Made by a program: the position numbers and the translations under genes. Positions 25,641-34,343 of a DNA stretch of 64,000 nt are shown piece after piece. The stretch spans positions 1 through 64,000 of the forward strand of contig CAJUNQ010000063.1 in the NCBI GenBank assembly GCA_910587835.1, in the 5' to 3' direction. The DNA is from an uncultured Oscillospiraceae bacterium. Lineage in GTDB: Bacteria; Bacillota; Clostridia; Oscillospirales; Acutalibacteraceae. The stretch's first letter is position 1. Each line of letters begins with the position of its first letter. The notes under the pieces are model-generated. The model saw only the letters and a list, made by a program, of their open reading frames with translations. It did no database searches and was not told the origin of the DNA.

Positions 25641-25673
25641 AGGGGTTTCCCTCTTGTAGAAACCCCTGTTTTG
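25641..25673 (+). terminator. Terminator of the DUF5711 gene
   Basis: AGGGGTTTC (25641-25649) pairs with GAAACCCCT (25659-25667), followed by GTTTTG. A TTGTAG-17-TACAAT promoter-like pair (25654-25682) starts inside the stem and could drive cvpA. Confidence 0.8.
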
Positions 25674-25738
25674 TGTTACAATCTACTTTAACAGCGCCGG
25701 ACAGGACAGAGAAGGCGCGTGAAAAGGAGGAACCTGGG

Positions 25739-26437
25739 ATGGGCTATGTGCTGGACGCCATCATTGTGGGCGTGTGCCTGATCTGCGTATTTGTAGGAGT
25801 TCAAAGAGGCTTTATCCGGTCAGCGGTGCATTTTCTCGGCTCGGTAATCGCCGTCTGTCTGGCCTCGGTGCTGGGCGGGGCTGCCGCCCGGTGGCTGTTC
25901 GACAATTTCTTCCGGGGGGCCATGATTGAGAAAATCGGCAGCACCCTGGATGACCTGGGAGCCGGAAACGCCCTTGCCGCTGTGGAGCAGATTCTGGCCT
26001 CGCTGCCAGAGTTTCTGGTGCGGGCCCTGGAGGAGGCCGGCGTAACCGCCTCCTCTGTCAGCGGAGAGATCACTGCCCAGACCGAGCAGGCCGCAGTGAT
26101 GATCACCAATTATCTCGCGCCGGTGCTCATCAGCTTTTTAAAGGTGCTGGCCGTGATTGTTCTGTTCTGCCTGTTTATGGTCGTGGTGCGTTTTCTGGCC
26201 GCGCTGGTGGGCAGGCTGCTCAAGCTGCCCATTCTGGGCACAGTAGACGGCCTGCTGGGCGGGGTGTTCGGCTTTTTACTGGCTCTGCTCAGCGTGTGGA
26301 TTGTGGTAGCGGCCCTTACCGTGTTCATGCCGCTGCTGGACGCATCTACAGAGTATCAGGTGGGGGAGGTGCTGAACAGCTCGCTGATTGCGGGGACCTT
26401 TGTGGACTTGAACCCCCTGAAGGCCATGTTCAGCTGA
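25739..26437 (+). CDS. CvpA family membrane protein
   Basis: 232 residues. CvpA-type: start MGYVLDAIIVGVCLICVFVGVQRG, then helices near 28-45, 105-130 and 150-180 with LLGGVFGFLLALLSVWI. The typical amphipathic insert lies at 50-105. It is related to colicin V production proteins of unclear biochemical role. Start set by AAAAGGAGGAACCTGGG; the frame is open back to 25625. Confidence 0.8.
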   Translation: MGYVLDAIIVGVCLICVFVGVQRGFIRSAVHFLGSVIAVCLASVLGGAAARWLFDNFFRGAMIEKIGSTLDDLGAGNALAAVEQILASLPEFLVRALEEAGVTASSVSGEITAQTEQAAVMITNYLAPVLISFLKVLAVIVLFCLFMVVVRFLAALVGRLLKLPILGTVDGLLGGVFGFLLALLSVWIVVAALTVFMPLLDASTEYQVGEVLNSSLIAGTFVDLNPLKAMFS

Positions 26438-26469
26438 CAGAAGATACATAGGAGAACGAAAGGCATAAT

Positions 26470-27156
26470 ATGGAGATGACAGAGAAGGAAATCAGAAGCC
26501 GGAGCGTCCGGAAGGGAAAAGGAAAGGACAGCGCCCCCATGGCCCAGGAGAAAAAAGCATCCAACCGAATTGTAACCATACCCAACGCCATGTCAGCGGC
26601 CCGCATTTTGATTGTGCCGTTTTTTGCGGTGTTTTATTTGCGGGGCAATGTGCCCGCCGCTGCCGGCGTGCTGGCGCTCTCCGGCCTGACGGACATGCTG
26701 GACGGCTGGGTGGCCAGACGCTTTGATCAAATCACCGACCTGGGCAAAATGCTGGACCCCTTTGCCGACAAGCTGACCCAAGGGGTGGTGGCCCTGTGCA
26801 TCGCGCTGCGGTTCCCGGCCATCCGGCCCTTGCTGCTGCTGTTTATTCTCAAAGAGCTGCTGATGCTGTGCTGCGCTTTGGTGCTGCTGAAAAAGCACAA
26901 GCGTCCCTGCGCGGCCAAATGGTATGGCAAGGTGGCCACGGTGATGTTCTATGTGTCCGTGGCAGCTATTGTGGCCATGGACGGCCTGGCTCTGGCACAG
27001 CCCCACACAGTCCACCTGTGGGCCTATGGGCTGCTGGGGGCCACAGGGGTCATGATGGCATACGCGGCGTTTCGCTACTTTCAAATCTTCCTGTCCATTC
27101 TTCGGGACGAGGACCCGGAGAAAACCGGGGAAGGCCCCCAGGAGGACAAAACATGA
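26470..27156 (+). CDS. CDP-alcohol phosphatidyltransferase (PgsA-like)
   Basis: 228 residues. Signature DGWVARRFDQITDLGKMLDP + FADK fits DGx2ARx8Gx3Dx3D of CDP-alcohol phosphatidyltransferases. NAMSAARILIVPFF at the start and the helix pattern resemble phosphatidylglycerophosphate synthase. The N-terminal 30 residues are a charged extension. Head-group specificity is not provable here. ATGA overlap with the next gene. Confidence 0.85.
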   Translation: MEMTEKEIRSRSVRKGKGKDSAPMAQEKKASNRIVTIPNAMSAARILIVPFFAVFYLRGNVPAAAGVLALSGLTDMLDGWVARRFDQITDLGKMLDPFADKLTQGVVALCIALRFPAIRPLLLLFILKELLMLCCALVLLKKHKRPCAAKWYGKVATVMFYVSVAAIVAMDGLALAQPHTVHLWAYGLLGATGVMMAYAAFRYFQIFLSILRDEDPEKTGEGPQEDKT

Positions 27157-27824
27157 AACAGCGTCTGTTGGGCTTTTTCAGCGGCTTTCCCAGCCGCCGC
27201 TTTCCGGCGGAGGTGGCCGAAGCGCTTAGCAAGGCCATGGCCTGCCGGGAGAGCCTGGTGTTTGTCAGCGCCTGGCCAGAGGACTATGAGAGAAACGACA
27301 ACGACTGCGCGGGGATGTATGGGATGTTCCTGGAATATAGGCTCAGCTTTGCCCGCCATACTGTGGTCGACCAGCGGATGGAGGCTGCCCGGGCCGCGGC
27401 CCTTGTCCGGGAGGCCTCCTGTGTATTTCTGATGGGCGGACACCCGGGGCAGCAGCGGCAGCTGCTCCACAGGCTGGGGCTGGACCCCGTGCTCCGGGAC
27501 TTTTCCGGGGTAGTGCTGGGAGTCAGCGCCGGGGCTATCAACATGGCCAGGCGTTCGCTGGACACCAAGGACTCCCCTCACCCGTACCCGGGCCTGGGGT
27601 TGGCAGACCTTACGGTAAAGCCCCATTTTGACCCCAAGGACCGGCGGCTGACCGAGGAGCTGCAGGAGATATCCCACCAGCTGCCCATTTGCGCCATGGA
27701 GGACAACAGCGCTGTCTTTGTCACAGAGGCTCGCGTCTTCCACATAGGCAGGCTGCACTGGGTGGACAAGGGGAAAATCGAGGAAGTGCCCCAAGAGGGA
27801 GAGCTCCCCCTTTGCAGCAGGTGA
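27153..27824 (+). CDS. Peptidase E (S51) family protein
   Basis: 223 residues, class I glutamine-amidotransferase-like fold. Nucleophile Ser in LGVSAGAINM, with FLMGGHPGQQ before it and a His-containing PHFDPKDRR after it; Ser-His-acid as in dipeptidase E/cyanophycinase. It would cleave Asp-Xaa dipeptides or a related substrate. Coupled to the phosphatidyltransferase by ATGA overlap. Confidence 0.8.
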   Translation: MKQRLLGFFSGFPSRRFPAEVAEALSKAMACRESLVFVSAWPEDYERNDNDCAGMYGMFLEYRLSFARHTVVDQRMEAARAAALVREASCVFLMGGHPGQQRQLLHRLGLDPVLRDFSGVVLGVSAGAINMARRSLDTKDSPHPYPGLGLADLTVKPHFDPKDRRLTEELQEISHQLPICAMEDNSAVFVTEARVFHIGRLHWVDKGKIEEVPQEGELPLCSR

Positions 27825-27858
27825 AATCCGCCTCTCCCCCGGCCGTAAGCCAGGGGAG

Positions 27859-27888
27859 CCGCCTTGTTTTCCGGCAAAGCGGTTTTTT
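27859..27888 (+). terminator. Terminator after the peptidase gene
   Basis: CCGCCTTG (27859-27866) and CAAAGCGG (27875-27882) form a stem with one mismatch, followed by TTTTTT. A GGGGGAG-type stem precedes it at 27834-27860. Confidence 0.75.
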
Positions 27889-27955
27889 CACTCATAAAAC
27901 CAGGGCAGACGGGAAAAGTTAAAAGGTTGTTAATGAAATGGCGAAGCTTCCGTGG

Positions 27956-28123
27956 TATAATTGGGCTCAAGGGTCTGACCGGAAGCAGACTGCCGCCAGC
28001 ACAGGGGCTCTGTCCCAAGCTTTGATATCATACTGGCGGAATGCCGGACAAAGGGGAACGCGGCATGGCCCGTGTTCCCCTTCTCGGAACAGCCGGGACG
28101 GACCGGCAAGAGGGAGGATATTT
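27956..28123 (+). promoter_or_regulatory. Long structured leader of clpE
   Basis: TATAAT (27956-27961) has no good -35 at 17 bases (TTGTTA is 23 bases away), suggesting an activated promoter. The transcript would have a leader of about 155 nt carrying a strong hairpin, AAGGGGAAC ... GTGTTCCCCTT (28053-28084). No CtsR operator (GGTCAAA repeats) was recognised. Confidence 0.4.
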
Positions 28124-30448
28124 ATGATGATGCTGTGTACACGATGCCGCAAAAGGCCGGCCACTGTGTTCGTGTCCCAGTCCACCGACAGCAAGGACAT
28201 GAAGGGCTACTGCTTTGTGTGCGCCAAAGAGCTGGGCATCCAGCCTGTCAACGACCTGATGAACAACATGATGGACACCCTGAAACGCCACACGGGTATG
28301 ACCGAGGAGGAGTTTCAGGAGGCCACAGAGCAGATGACCCAGATGATGCAAATGGACACCCTGGAAAACGACGGGGAGGAGGACGAAGAGGACTTCTCCC
28401 CCGGAGGCGCAGCCACCCTGTCCCCCGGAATGGTGCTGGGCAGCGACAGCCCCCAGAACAGCTGGGGCTTTCCCGGCCAGGGGGTGCGGGACCGCAAGGA
28501 GAGCGTGCATAAAAAAAAGCGCAAGCATATTCAAAGCTATTGCACCGACCTGACCGCCCGGGCCCGCCGGGGAGAGCTGGACAGCATTATCGGCCGGGAG
28601 AAGGAGATTGAGCGGGTGGTGCAGATCCTCTCCCGCCGCACCAAAAATAACCCCTGCCTCATCGGCGAGCCCGGCGTAGGCAAAACCGCTGTGGCCGAGG
28701 GCCTTGCCCTGCGCATTGCCCAGGGAGACGTTCCCGTGCGGCTGAAGGACAAGGAGATCCAGCTTTTGGACCTGACCGCCCTGGTGGCCGGCACCCAGTT
28801 CCGGGGGCAGTTTGAAAGCCGTATCAAGGGCTTGGTAGAGGAGGTGCGGGCCGACGGGAATGTCATCCTCTTTATTGACGAGGTCCACAACCTGGTGGGC
28901 ACCGGCGACGCCGAGGGCAGCATGAACGCCGCCAACATCCTCAAGCCCGCCCTGTCCCGGGGAGAGATTCAGGTCATCGGGGCCACCACCTTTAACGAGT
29001 ACCGGAAATATATTGAAAAGGACGCTGCCCTGGAACGGCGTTTTCAGCCGGTGACTGTCACCGAGCCCTCCTTGGAGGATGCGGTGCAGGTGATTCTGGG
29101 CATCAAGAATTACTACGAGAGCTACCACCGGGTAACTGTATCTGACGCTGTGGCCCGGCGAATTGTGGTGCTGGCCGAGCGGTATATCAACGACCGCTAT
29201 CTGCCGGACAAGGCCATTGACCTGCTGGACGAGGCCTGCGCCTGCGCCGCCCTGCGCAACAGCCGGCTGGCCGAGTATGACGAGATGGAGCAGAGCCTGG
29301 GCAAGGAGCGGGTGCGGGAGCAGGCTCTTTCCAGCCCGGGCAATGCCACGGTGGACTATGAGGAGCTGGCTAAAACCCACTACCGCATCGCCACTTTAGA
29401 GGAGGGCCTGGACCGGCTGCGGAGCGAAGGGGTCTTCGCCCCGGTGGAGGAGAAGGACCTGGCCTATGTGGTGGAGCTGTGGACCGGCATCCCCGCCGCG
29501 AAGATTGAGGCCGGAGACCTGAAAAAGCTGGCCGGCCTGGAGGCTGCGCTGAAAAAGCACATCATCGGCCAGGAGGAGGCTGTGGAGGCTGTGTCTGCCG
29601 CAGTGCGCCGCAGCCGGGTGCAGGTCAGCCCCCGCCGCCGCCCTGCCTCCTTTATCTTTGTGGGCCCCACAGGCACCGGCAAAACCGAGCTGGTGCGGGT
29701 GCTCAGCCAGGAGCTGTTTGACACCCCGGAGACCATGATCCGCCTGGACATGTCCGAGTTTATGGAGAAGCACTCGGTGTCCCGGCTCATTGGCTCGCCC
29801 CCGGGCTATGTGGGCTACGACGAGGCCGGTCAGCTCACCGAAAAGGTCCGGCGGCGGCCCTACTCGGTGCTGCTGTTTGACGAGATTGAAAAGGCCCACC
29901 CGGATGTGCTGAACATTCTGCTGCAAATTCTGGACGAGGGCCGGGTGACTGACGCCCACGGCAGAACCGTGAGCTTTGAAAACACCGTGATTGTTATGAC
30001 CTCAAACGCGGGCAGCGAGCGCAAGGAGGGCGCCCTGGGCTTTGCCAAAACCGCCGCCGACATGAGCCGGGAAAAGGCCCAGAAGGCCCTGAGCGAGTTT
30101 TTGCGGCCAGAGTTCCTCAGCCGCATTGACGAGGTGGTCATGTTCCGCCCCCTGACAGAGGAGGACTTCACCCAAATCGCCGGGCTGATGCTGGCAGAGT
30201 ATGTGGACTCTCTCAAGGAGAAGGGCATTCAGTTCCAGTATGACGAGGCGGCCTGCCGGACGCTGGCTAAAAGCTCCATTGGCGGTAAGTCCGGGGCCCG
30301 GGACCTGCGCAACCGGATACGCCGGGAGGTGGAGGACAAAATCGCCTCCCTGCTGGTAGAGCAGGGCGCTGCCCAGCAGGAGGGCATGGGCCTCTGCGCA
30401 GTGGCTGTCACCGCGCAGAACGACTGCCTGAAGGTGGAGGCCCTGTGA
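28124..30448 (+). CDS. clpE: ATP-dependent Clp ATPase ClpE
   Basis: 774 residues. An N-terminal zinc finger (CTRC at 5-8, CFVC at 30-33) identifies ClpE among class I Clp/Hsp100 unfoldases. The first AAA+ domain has Walker A GEPGVGKT and FIDEVHNLVG; the second has GPTGTGKT, SEFMEKHSVSRLIG and LLFDEIEKAH. It unfolds substrates for ClpP after stress. The start lies within an ATGATGATG run behind GGGAGGATATTT; the upstream open frame (from 27938) is not used. Confidence 0.9.
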   Translation: MMMLCTRCRKRPATVFVSQSTDSKDMKGYCFVCAKELGIQPVNDLMNNMMDTLKRHTGMTEEEFQEATEQMTQMMQMDTLENDGEEDEEDFSPGGAATLSPGMVLGSDSPQNSWGFPGQGVRDRKESVHKKKRKHIQSYCTDLTARARRGELDSIIGREKEIERVVQILSRRTKNNPCLIGEPGVGKTAVAEGLALRIAQGDVPVRLKDKEIQLLDLTALVAGTQFRGQFESRIKGLVEEVRADGNVILFIDEVHNLVGTGDAEGSMNAANILKPALSRGEIQVIGATTFNEYRKYIEKDAALERRFQPVTVTEPSLEDAVQVILGIKNYYESYHRVTVSDAVARRIVVLAERYINDRYLPDKAIDLLDEACACAALRNSRLAEYDEMEQSLGKERVREQALSSPGNATVDYEELAKTHYRIATLEEGLDRLRSEGVFAPVEEKDLAYVVELWTGIPAAKIEAGDLKKLAGLEAALKKHIIGQEEAVEAVSAAVRRSRVQVSPRRRPASFIFVGPTGTGKTELVRVLSQELFDTPETMIRLDMSEFMEKHSVSRLIGSPPGYVGYDEAGQLTEKVRRRPYSVLLFDEIEKAHPDVLNILLQILDEGRVTDAHGRTVSFENTVIVMTSNAGSERKEGALGFAKTAADMSREKAQKALSEFLRPEFLSRIDEVVMFRPLTEEDFTQIAGLMLAEYVDSLKEKGIQFQYDEAACRTLAKSSIGGKSGARDLRNRIRREVEDKIASLLVEQGAAQQEGMGLCAVAVTAQNDCLKVEAL

Positions 30449-30960
30449 TGGCCGCCCTGCGTTTGGCCCGGGAGGAGGACATCCCCGCAGTTGCCCGGCT
30501 GTTTGACCAGGCCCGGCAGGCCCTGGCCGCTGCTGGGGTGGACCAGTGGCAGGACGGCTACCCCAATGGGGAGGACGTCCGCCGGGATGTGGCGGCGGGC
30601 GACGGATATGTCATCGTAGAAAACCACCGGGTCGTGGCCTACGCCTGCTTAAGCTTTGGCCACGAGCCCACCTACGACGTAATTGCCAACGGCAGCTGGC
30701 TGGGCCGGGGTGAATACGGCTTTCTCCACCGGGCGGCAGTAGATCCCAACGCCAAGGGCCGGGGCCTGGCGGGAGAGCTCTTTGAGGAGCTGAAGCGCCA
30801 GGCAAGGGCCCGGGGGGTGCAGGCTGTCCGGGGGGACACCCACCGGGACAACCAGCCCATGCAGCGGGTCATGGCCAAGGCGGGGCTGGCATACCGGGGC
30901 GTAATCACCCTGACAGACGGCAGCGAGCGGCTGGCCTTTGAGGCGCTGCTGACAGAATAG
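30448..30960 (+). CDS. GNAT family N-acetyltransferase
   Basis: 170 residues. LRLAREEDIPAVARLFDQA, the long YVIVENHRVVAYACLSFG strand pair, HRAAVDPNAKGRGLAGELFEE (acetyl-CoA loop K-G-R-G-L-A) and VRGDTHRDNQPMQRVM. Fits the subgroup whose N-terminal half has GVDQWQDGYP. Starts on the stop codon of clpE (TGATG). Substrate unknown. Confidence 0.85.
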   Translation: MAALRLAREEDIPAVARLFDQARQALAAAGVDQWQDGYPNGEDVRRDVAAGDGYVIVENHRVVAYACLSFGHEPTYDVIANGSWLGRGEYGFLHRAAVDPNAKGRGLAGELFEELKRQARARGVQAVRGDTHRDNQPMQRVMAKAGLAYRGVITLTDGSERLAFEALLTE

Positions 30961-30968
30961 AAGAAAAG

Positions 30969-31003
30969 AAGCTCCTTGTATCGGGTGATACAGGGAGCTT
31001 TTT
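30969..31003. terminator. Bidirectional terminator
   Basis: AAGCTCC-TGTATC pairs with GATACA-GGAGCTT, T-rich on both sides. It separates the plus-strand clpE operon from the minus-strand nucleotidyltransferase operon. Confidence 0.88.
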
Positions 31004-31006
31004 CCG

Positions 31007-31750
31007 TCAACTGCTCTCAACAAGCCGTTCCAGCTCTGTCATAAAAGCCGCGTACCGGGCCGCAGGCAGCAGAAGCGGGGGACGCTCTGGATAGAAGGAG
31101 CCAATATAATTGCGTATGACCTGTTCCCCAAAGGGCTTGTCCGGAAAATCAGGAACATACCTCTGGTACAATTCCAGCATACGGTATTTGTTCAGCGTAG
31201 GCTCACCAAAATGCAGCTGTGCGGCAGTGACCGCTTTATACGCGCCGAACATTGCCCTGGGGCTGGAGTCTGTCTGCCGCCCGCACAGAAAGCGGAGCCA
31301 AGCCCCTGCGCAGCTGGAGGGGACAGGGACGGGAGGCAGAAATTCCTCAGGGTCCTCCCCGTACAGCGTCAAATGGTACGCCTTCAAGTCAAACATGGTG
31401 GTGGAAAACGGGGAATAGGGCGAGGGAATGCTGGCCTCTGCCTGTGTTTTGGGGATATACTTCTCAGAAATCAGGCCCAAGTCAACCCCGCCCGGGCACT
31501 GAGAGGGGAAATTGCGGCCAGCCTTCCCCTTTTCAATCGAAGACTGTATCCACTGAATATCTTTGTCCTGAACAGACTGGGCTGTGTCGCGGAGGACAAT
31601 GTTAACGTCCAAATCGCTGCTGTGATCCAGCCAATCGCCCCGGCAATAGGAACCGGAGATATAGACAGACCGGACAGCCGCTAATTGGACTGTTCCCAGC
31701 ATCTGCCCCAGATTGGCGGCGATTTCCTCCGCAAGCCTTTTCGTATTCAT
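31007..31750 (-). CDS. Nucleotidyltransferase-domain protein
   Basis: 247 residues. The Pol-beta-type motif YISGSYCRGDWLDHSSDLDVNIV (GSx-R-x-D-x-D) carries the metal-binding aspartates; the C-terminal half is helical, as in aminoglycoside nucleotidyltransferase-like proteins. Substrate unknown. Last gene of the HD, NYN, nucleotidyltransferase minus-strand operon (14-base gap). Confidence 0.7.
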   Translation of the reverse strand: MNTKRLAEEIAANLGQMLGTVQLAAVRSVYISGSYCRGDWLDHSSDLDVNIVLRDTAQSVQDKDIQWIQSSIEKGKAGRNFPSQCPGGVDLGLISEKYIPKTQAEASIPSPYSPFSTTMFDLKAYHLTLYGEDPEEFLPPVPVPSSCAGAWLRFLCGRQTDSSPRAMFGAYKAVTAAQLHFGEPTLNKYRMLELYQRYVPDFPDKPFGEQVIRNYIGSFYPERPPLLLPAARYAAFMTELERLVESS

Positions 31751-31764
31751 CCTCTGCCTCCTTA

Positions 31765-32592
31765 CTACCCCTTCAGCCTCACATACATCTGCGGCGAGCC
31801 GCTGTTGTCCTTGCGCTCCGACTTAATCTCAAACATGTCCAGCGAGTCCAGAAAGGGCGTCAGCTTGGAGAAGCCAAAGTTGCGCACATCAAAGTCCGGG
31901 TAACGCTTAAGCAGAAGATTGCCCACCTTGCCCACAATCATCCACTCGTCCTCCTCCGAGTTCTCCCGCACAATGCTCCGCAGCGCCCGGCGGATGGTGC
32001 GCAGGCTGGTTTTGGGCTCCTCCCGGGGGGGCTGAGGCTGCCGGGGAGGCTCCTCCTTTTGCCGGGCCTGCTTGGCCGGGGCCTTTTTGGCTGTCGGCCT
32101 CTTCTCCTTTGGCGCAGGGAGCCTTTTCACCGGCTCCTCCGGCTCCTCCTCGTCCGCTGCAGAGAGAATGTCCAGATATTTGAACTTGTTGCAGGCGGCA
32201 ATAAAGGAGTTGGGGGTCTTGCTCTCCCCCATGCCCACCACCGTCATGCCAGACTCCCGCAGCCGGGCGGCCAGCCGGGTGAAGTCGCTGTCAGAGGACA
32301 CCAGGCAGAAGCCCTCCACCTGGCCGGAGTAGAGAATGTCCATAGCGTCAATAATCATAGCCGAGTCTGTGGCGTTTTTGCCTGTGGTGTAGCTGTACTG
32401 CTGAATGGGAATCACCGAATTGTCCAGCAGGGCCGATTTCCAGGAAATCAGCGCCGGGTTGGTCCAGTCCCCGTAAATGCGCTTATAGGTGGCAATGCCG
32501 TCCTTGGAGATCTCGTCCAGAATCAGCTTGATATACCGGGCCGAGATATTGTCCGCGTCAATCAGCACCGCAAAGCGGCTGTCGTTAGGCAT
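31765..32592 (-). CDS. NYN domain and LOTUS/OST-HTH protein
   Basis: 275 residues. The N-terminal NYN (PIN-like) RNase domain has LIDADNIS, KNATDSAMIIDAMDIL and LVSSDSDFTRL with the clustered aspartates. A Lys/Pro/Glu-rich linker (about 150-190) joins a C-terminal OST-HTH (LOTUS) domain (LRTIRRALRSIV ... FSKLTPFLDSLDMFEI), an RNA-binding module. Probably an RNA-degrading or RNA-processing enzyme of the LabA/DUF88 type. Confidence 0.85.
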   Translation of the reverse strand: MPNDSRFAVLIDADNISARYIKLILDEISKDGIATYKRIYGDWTNPALISWKSALLDNSVIPIQQYSYTTGKNATDSAMIIDAMDILYSGQVEGFCLVSSDSDFTRLAARLRESGMTVVGMGESKTPNSFIAACNKFKYLDILSAADEEEPEEPVKRLPAPKEKRPTAKKAPAKQARQKEEPPRQPQPPREEPKTSLRTIRRALRSIVRENSEEDEWMIVGKVGNLLLKRYPDFDVRNFGFSKLTPFLDSLDMFEIKSERKDNSGSPQMYVRLKG

Positions 32593-32603
32593 GCTCCTCC
32601 TCC

Positions 32604-33152
32604 TTACAGGCCGATCTCTTCATGGTTTTCACGCATGCCGAGAATACACTGCTCCATCACCTGGTCCAGCTCTGCCCCCAAACGCTGACAGCCGTCCAGA
32701 ATCACCTGCCGGTCCACCCCTGCGGCGAATTTCTTGTCCTTAAACTTCTTCTTCACGCTTTTCACCTCCAGGTCCATCACAGACCGGGAGGGGCGCATAA
32801 TGGCCGCGGCGTTAATCAGCCCGCTGAGCTCGTCAATGGTGTACAGCACCTTCTCCATGTAGAGCTGGGGCTCTACATCGGTCACCAGCCCAAACCCGTG
32901 GCTGACCACCGCGTGGATAAAGGCCTCGTCATAGCCGTTCTCCTTCAGAATCTCCACAGCCCTTTTGCAGTGCTCCTCCGGATACCTTTCATAGTCCACA
33001 TCGTGCAAAAGGCCCACGCAGCCCCAATACTCCGGGTCCTCCCCAGCCTGCCGGGCATAAAACCGCATAATGGCCTCCACCTGCATGCCGTGGCGGACCA
33101 GGGCCTCGCTTTCATTATATTGTCTCAGCAGTGCCAGCGCTTTTTTGCGCAT
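32604..33152 (-). CDS. HD domain phosphohydrolase
   Basis: 182 residues. RHGMQVEAIMRFYA, then VGLLHDVDYERYPEEH (the HD pair) and the downstream VSHGFG and TIDELSGLI. HD proteins of this size hydrolyse nucleotides or small phosphoesters with metal ions. Two in-frame ATGs lie just upstream (33158, 33161), but AAAGG is well spaced only from 33152. First gene of the operon; a triple repeat lies upstream. Confidence 0.8.
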   Translation of the reverse strand: MRKKALALLRQYNESEALVRHGMQVEAIMRFYARQAGEDPEYWGCVGLLHDVDYERYPEEHCKRAVEILKENGYDEAFIHAVVSHGFGLVTDVEPQLYMEKVLYTIDELSGLINAAAIMRPSRSVMDLEVKSVKKKFKDKKFAAGVDRQVILDGCQRLGAELDQVMEQCILGMRENHEEIGL

Positions 33153-33222
33153 GTGCATCATCCTTTATCTTTTATTTTGACTGTCCTTACTGTGCCGCCC
33201 CAGCCAGAAAAATGGTCCGGGC

Positions 33223-33262
33223 ATACTACTACCCCGGTCTACTACCCGGGTATACTTACCCG
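33223..33262. repeat. Triple 13-14-bp direct repeat upstream of the HD operon
   Basis: Three head-to-tail units: ATACTACTACCCCG, GTCTACTACCCGG, GTATACTTACCCG. The unit period is 13-14 bp, slightly over one helical turn. They lie 70-110 bases before the HD gene, where an operator array for a repressor or activator would sit. Confidence 0.55.
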
Positions 33263-33285
33263 AATGCCCCCCAGGCAAACATGCC

Positions 33286-33315
33286 AAAAAGGCCAGCCAA
33301 GACAGCTGGCCTTTT
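33286..33315. terminator. Terminator of the GNAT-DUF3795 gene
   Basis: AAAAAGGCCAGC (33286-33297) pairs with GCTGGCCTTTT (33305-33315); T-rich on both strands. It ends the minus-strand gene at 33333. Confidence 0.88.
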
Positions 33316-33332
33316 CCGGCAGGGCAGCCAGA

Positions 33333-34226
33333 TTAACCGCCGCCCATTGGCCCGTGGAGCAAAAGCTGAAAAATCTCTTGCTCTGTGGGCAGGTCATAGT
33401 CTCCGGTGAGCTTCCCCGGGTGGTGGTAGACCACCCCAGCCCAGCGGTTGCGTTCCAGGCATTCCATCAGCCTGTCCGGGCCATACTCCCTAGCAAACTG
33501 CACAAAGGCCCTGGCCCGCAGATTGTCTCTGTGCATCCCCTTGCCGCAGGGAAAATCCGGGCACTCCCAGCACCCGGCCAGCACCCGCTCCCGCACACAG
33601 GGGAAGTTCTCGCAGTCCTTAAAGCAGGGCGCGTCCCCATTCTGACAGCCGGCGCAGTCCGAGTTTTCGCTGCACAGGCAGCAGGCCAGCCCGCAATAGG
33701 CCAGCCCCAGCTGCCTGACCGCCATCCGGTAGTAGTCCTCATACCCTCGAAAGCTCTCCGGCCCGGAAAACCGCAGCTCCTTCAGCACAGCCCGGCGGTG
33801 GGGGGCCTTAACAGACGCTTTGGTCACCATGGCCCCCATGGGGAAGTCCTTGGGAAACCACTCCATTGCCAGGGTATACAGCTCCCGCAGCGTCTCCGGG
33901 GTCTCATAGTCTGCCCGCAGGTCCACCCGCAGCACACCAATCTCGCCGCCGAAAATTTCCAGGGTGCCGACTGGCTCCCCGGTGGCCTTGTCGATTACAG
34001 CGGGGCGGGCATAGTCCTCGCTCTGCCAAATGCGGATATAGGCCCGCAGCGCCTCCTCTGTCTCACAGAGAAAGCCCCGCATACAGTTATCCTCGTTCAT
34101 CCTGGCCACAGCGGCAGGGTCGGCATAGCATTTCAGCAGGGCCGGGGCGTCGGCCTCCTCCACCTGGCGGAGAAGAAAACGCTCCGTCTCATATTGATAG
34201 TTCCGATAGGGCTTTGTTGTGCTCAT
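33333..34226 (-). CDS. GNAT acetyltransferase fused to DUF3795
   Basis: 297 residues. The first half (about 1-175) is a RimJ/RimL-type GNAT: YETERFLLRQVEEADAPALLKCYAD, then ARPAVIDKATGEPVGTLEIFG. The second half is a Cys-rich DUF3795 zinc-like domain: AYCGLACCLCSENSDCAGC, CFKDCENFPC and GCWECPDFPCGKG. The ATG at 34226 follows AAAGGAGTTGTACC; the frame runs open to 34544, but that part overlaps the promoter. A LexA-like box sits between the -10 and the gene. Confidence 0.8.
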   Translation of the reverse strand: MSTTKPYRNYQYETERFLLRQVEEADAPALLKCYADPAAVARMNEDNCMRGFLCETEEALRAYIRIWQSEDYARPAVIDKATGEPVGTLEIFGGEIGVLRVDLRADYETPETLRELYTLAMEWFPKDFPMGAMVTKASVKAPHRRAVLKELRFSGPESFRGYEDYYRMAVRQLGLAYCGLACCLCSENSDCAGCQNGDAPCFKDCENFPCVRERVLAGCWECPDFPCGKGMHRDNLRARAFVQFAREYGPDRLMECLERNRWAGVVYHHPGKLTGDYDLPTEQEIFQLLLHGPMGGG

Positions 34227-34251
34227 CCGGTACAACTCCTTTGCAATAATC

Positions 34252-34300
34252 AGAACGCTTGTTCTAACAGAATCGTACCATAGAGCCCCAAAAATGTCAA
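34252..34300 (-). promoter_or_regulatory. Promoter with LexA-like operator
   Basis: Minus strand: TTGACA (34300-34295), a 17-base spacer and TACGAT (34277-34272). Just downstream lies AGAACAAGCGTTCT (34265-34252), whose core GAAC-AAGC-GTTC matches the Gram-positive LexA/DinR pattern GAAC-RNRY-GTTC. Position and sequence suggest DNA-damage control of the GNAT-DUF3795 gene. Confidence 0.65.
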
Positions 34301-34343
34301 GAAAAATCGAACGCACATTCGTGTCAGACTCCCTTGCCCCCCA

